From RI-92 sp037384645 (lineage in GTDB: Bacteria > Pseudomonadota > Gammaproteobacteria > UBA6429 > Thiohalophilaceae), in contig JARRNT010000051.1 of NCBI GenBank assembly GCA_037384645.1, forward strand, positions 1 to 31,178: a DNA stretch of 31,178 bases. The letters are read 5' to 3'. Below the pieces are notes generated by a model, which was not told the origin of the DNA, did not search any database, and saw only the letters and a list, made by a program, of their open reading frames with translations. This document shows, in pieces, positions 30,977 through 31,178 of the stretch (positions are counted from its first letter, which is position 1; every line of letters starts with the position of its first letter). A program made the position numbers and the translations under genes.

Positions 30977-31178
30977 ATGAAACGTAGAACTTTCCTGCAA
31001 GGCAGCCTGGCAGGCGGCGCCGTGGCGGCGGCCGTGGGTGCAGGCCTGCTGAGTCCGACCACCGTGCTGGCAGCCGCGTGGCCCAAGGCGGCCTTCTCGG
31101 CCAAGAGCGTCCAGGGCGCCATGAAGGGCCTGTTCGGCAGCGACAGCAGCACCGCCAGTGACGCCATCAAGATCAAGG
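30977..31178 (+). CDS. soxY: SoxY, thiosulfate-carrier protein (5' part, cut by window)
   Basis: Only the first 67 codons are present. They begin with a twin-arginine signal (KRRTFLQGSLAGG, hydrophobic stretch, cleavage near LAA at about 31-33), followed by AAFSAKSVQGAMKGLFGSDSSTASDAIKIK, which fits the start of mature SoxY. In SoxY the substrate is held on a cysteine in a GGCGG end, which lies beyond the window. GGGAGA precedes the ATG. The soxXY order suggests a sox operon continuing to the right. Confidence 0.92.
   Translation, partial: MKRRTFLQGSLAGGAVAAAVGAGLLSPTTVLAAAWPKAAFSAKSVQGAMKGLFGSDSSTASDAIKIK

Overview
The window looks like a chromosomal segment of a gammaproteobacterial sulfur-oxidising chemolithotroph. 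Three things suggest this. The housekeeping order glyA-nrdR-ribD-ribE-ribB(A)-ribH-nusB-thiL-pgpA and the orders xseB-ispA-dxs and pcnB-folK-pan are typical of Gammaproteobacteria. The right end carries sulfur genes: tusA, a soluble dsrE2-type gene, then soxX and the start of soxY, the periplasmic thiosulfate-oxidation (Sox) pathway. There is also a membrane proton-pumping pyrophosphatase and two FadL-type outer-membrane proteins. I cannot name the species.

Layout. 1-1503: two nearly identical, divergently oriented genes for small exported proteins (possibly DsrE-like), with matched promoters and a shared palindromic leader element; the left copy runs off the window. 1504-2892: a low-coding stretch with an AT-rich lipoprotein gene, a run of small hairpins and a partial copy of a tRNA 3' end. 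2893-2977: intact tRNA-Leu(CAA). 3044-6790 (minus): pcnB, folK, deoxynucleoside kinase, panC, panD, closely spaced, without panB. 6925-9358 (minus): rubrerythrin, a GlpC/HdrD-like Fe-S protein and DUF3501, a likely redox or peroxide stress operon with a good sigma70 promoter flanked by two similar palindromes. 9592-13946 (plus): xseB, ispA, dxs (isoprenoid precursors), then queD and folE2 (pterin, folate and queuosine entry). 13983-21626 (minus): glyA, nrdR, riboflavin genes, nusB, thiL, pgpA and a small exported protein. 21808-22238: a decayed PAS-domain sensor gene. 22507-24537 (plus): hppA. 24605-27324 (minus): two FadL-family porins. 27847-28640 (minus): tusA and dsrE2. 28944-30395 (plus): a BepA-like M48 protease. 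30579-31178 (plus): soxX and partial soxY.

How the genes fit together. FolE2 makes the dihydroneopterin triphosphate used by QueD and, after dephosphorylation, by the folate branch that includes FolK; Dxs and IspA feed isoprenoids; the rib block makes riboflavin. SoxX/SoxY start the thiosulfate-oxidising system while TusA and DsrE2 are cytoplasmic sulfur carriers, so the right end links periplasmic and cytoplasmic sulfur handling.

Most notable oddities: a 39-bp in-frame tandem duplication inside ribH; a RibB protein whose GTP cyclohydrolase II-like half has lost two of three zinc cysteines (RibBX type); the mirror-image exported-protein pair with a conserved palindrome in both leaders; and the hairpin array with a tRNA-end copy beside tRNA-Leu. 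I did not find a clearly new defence system, mobile element or CRISPR array.
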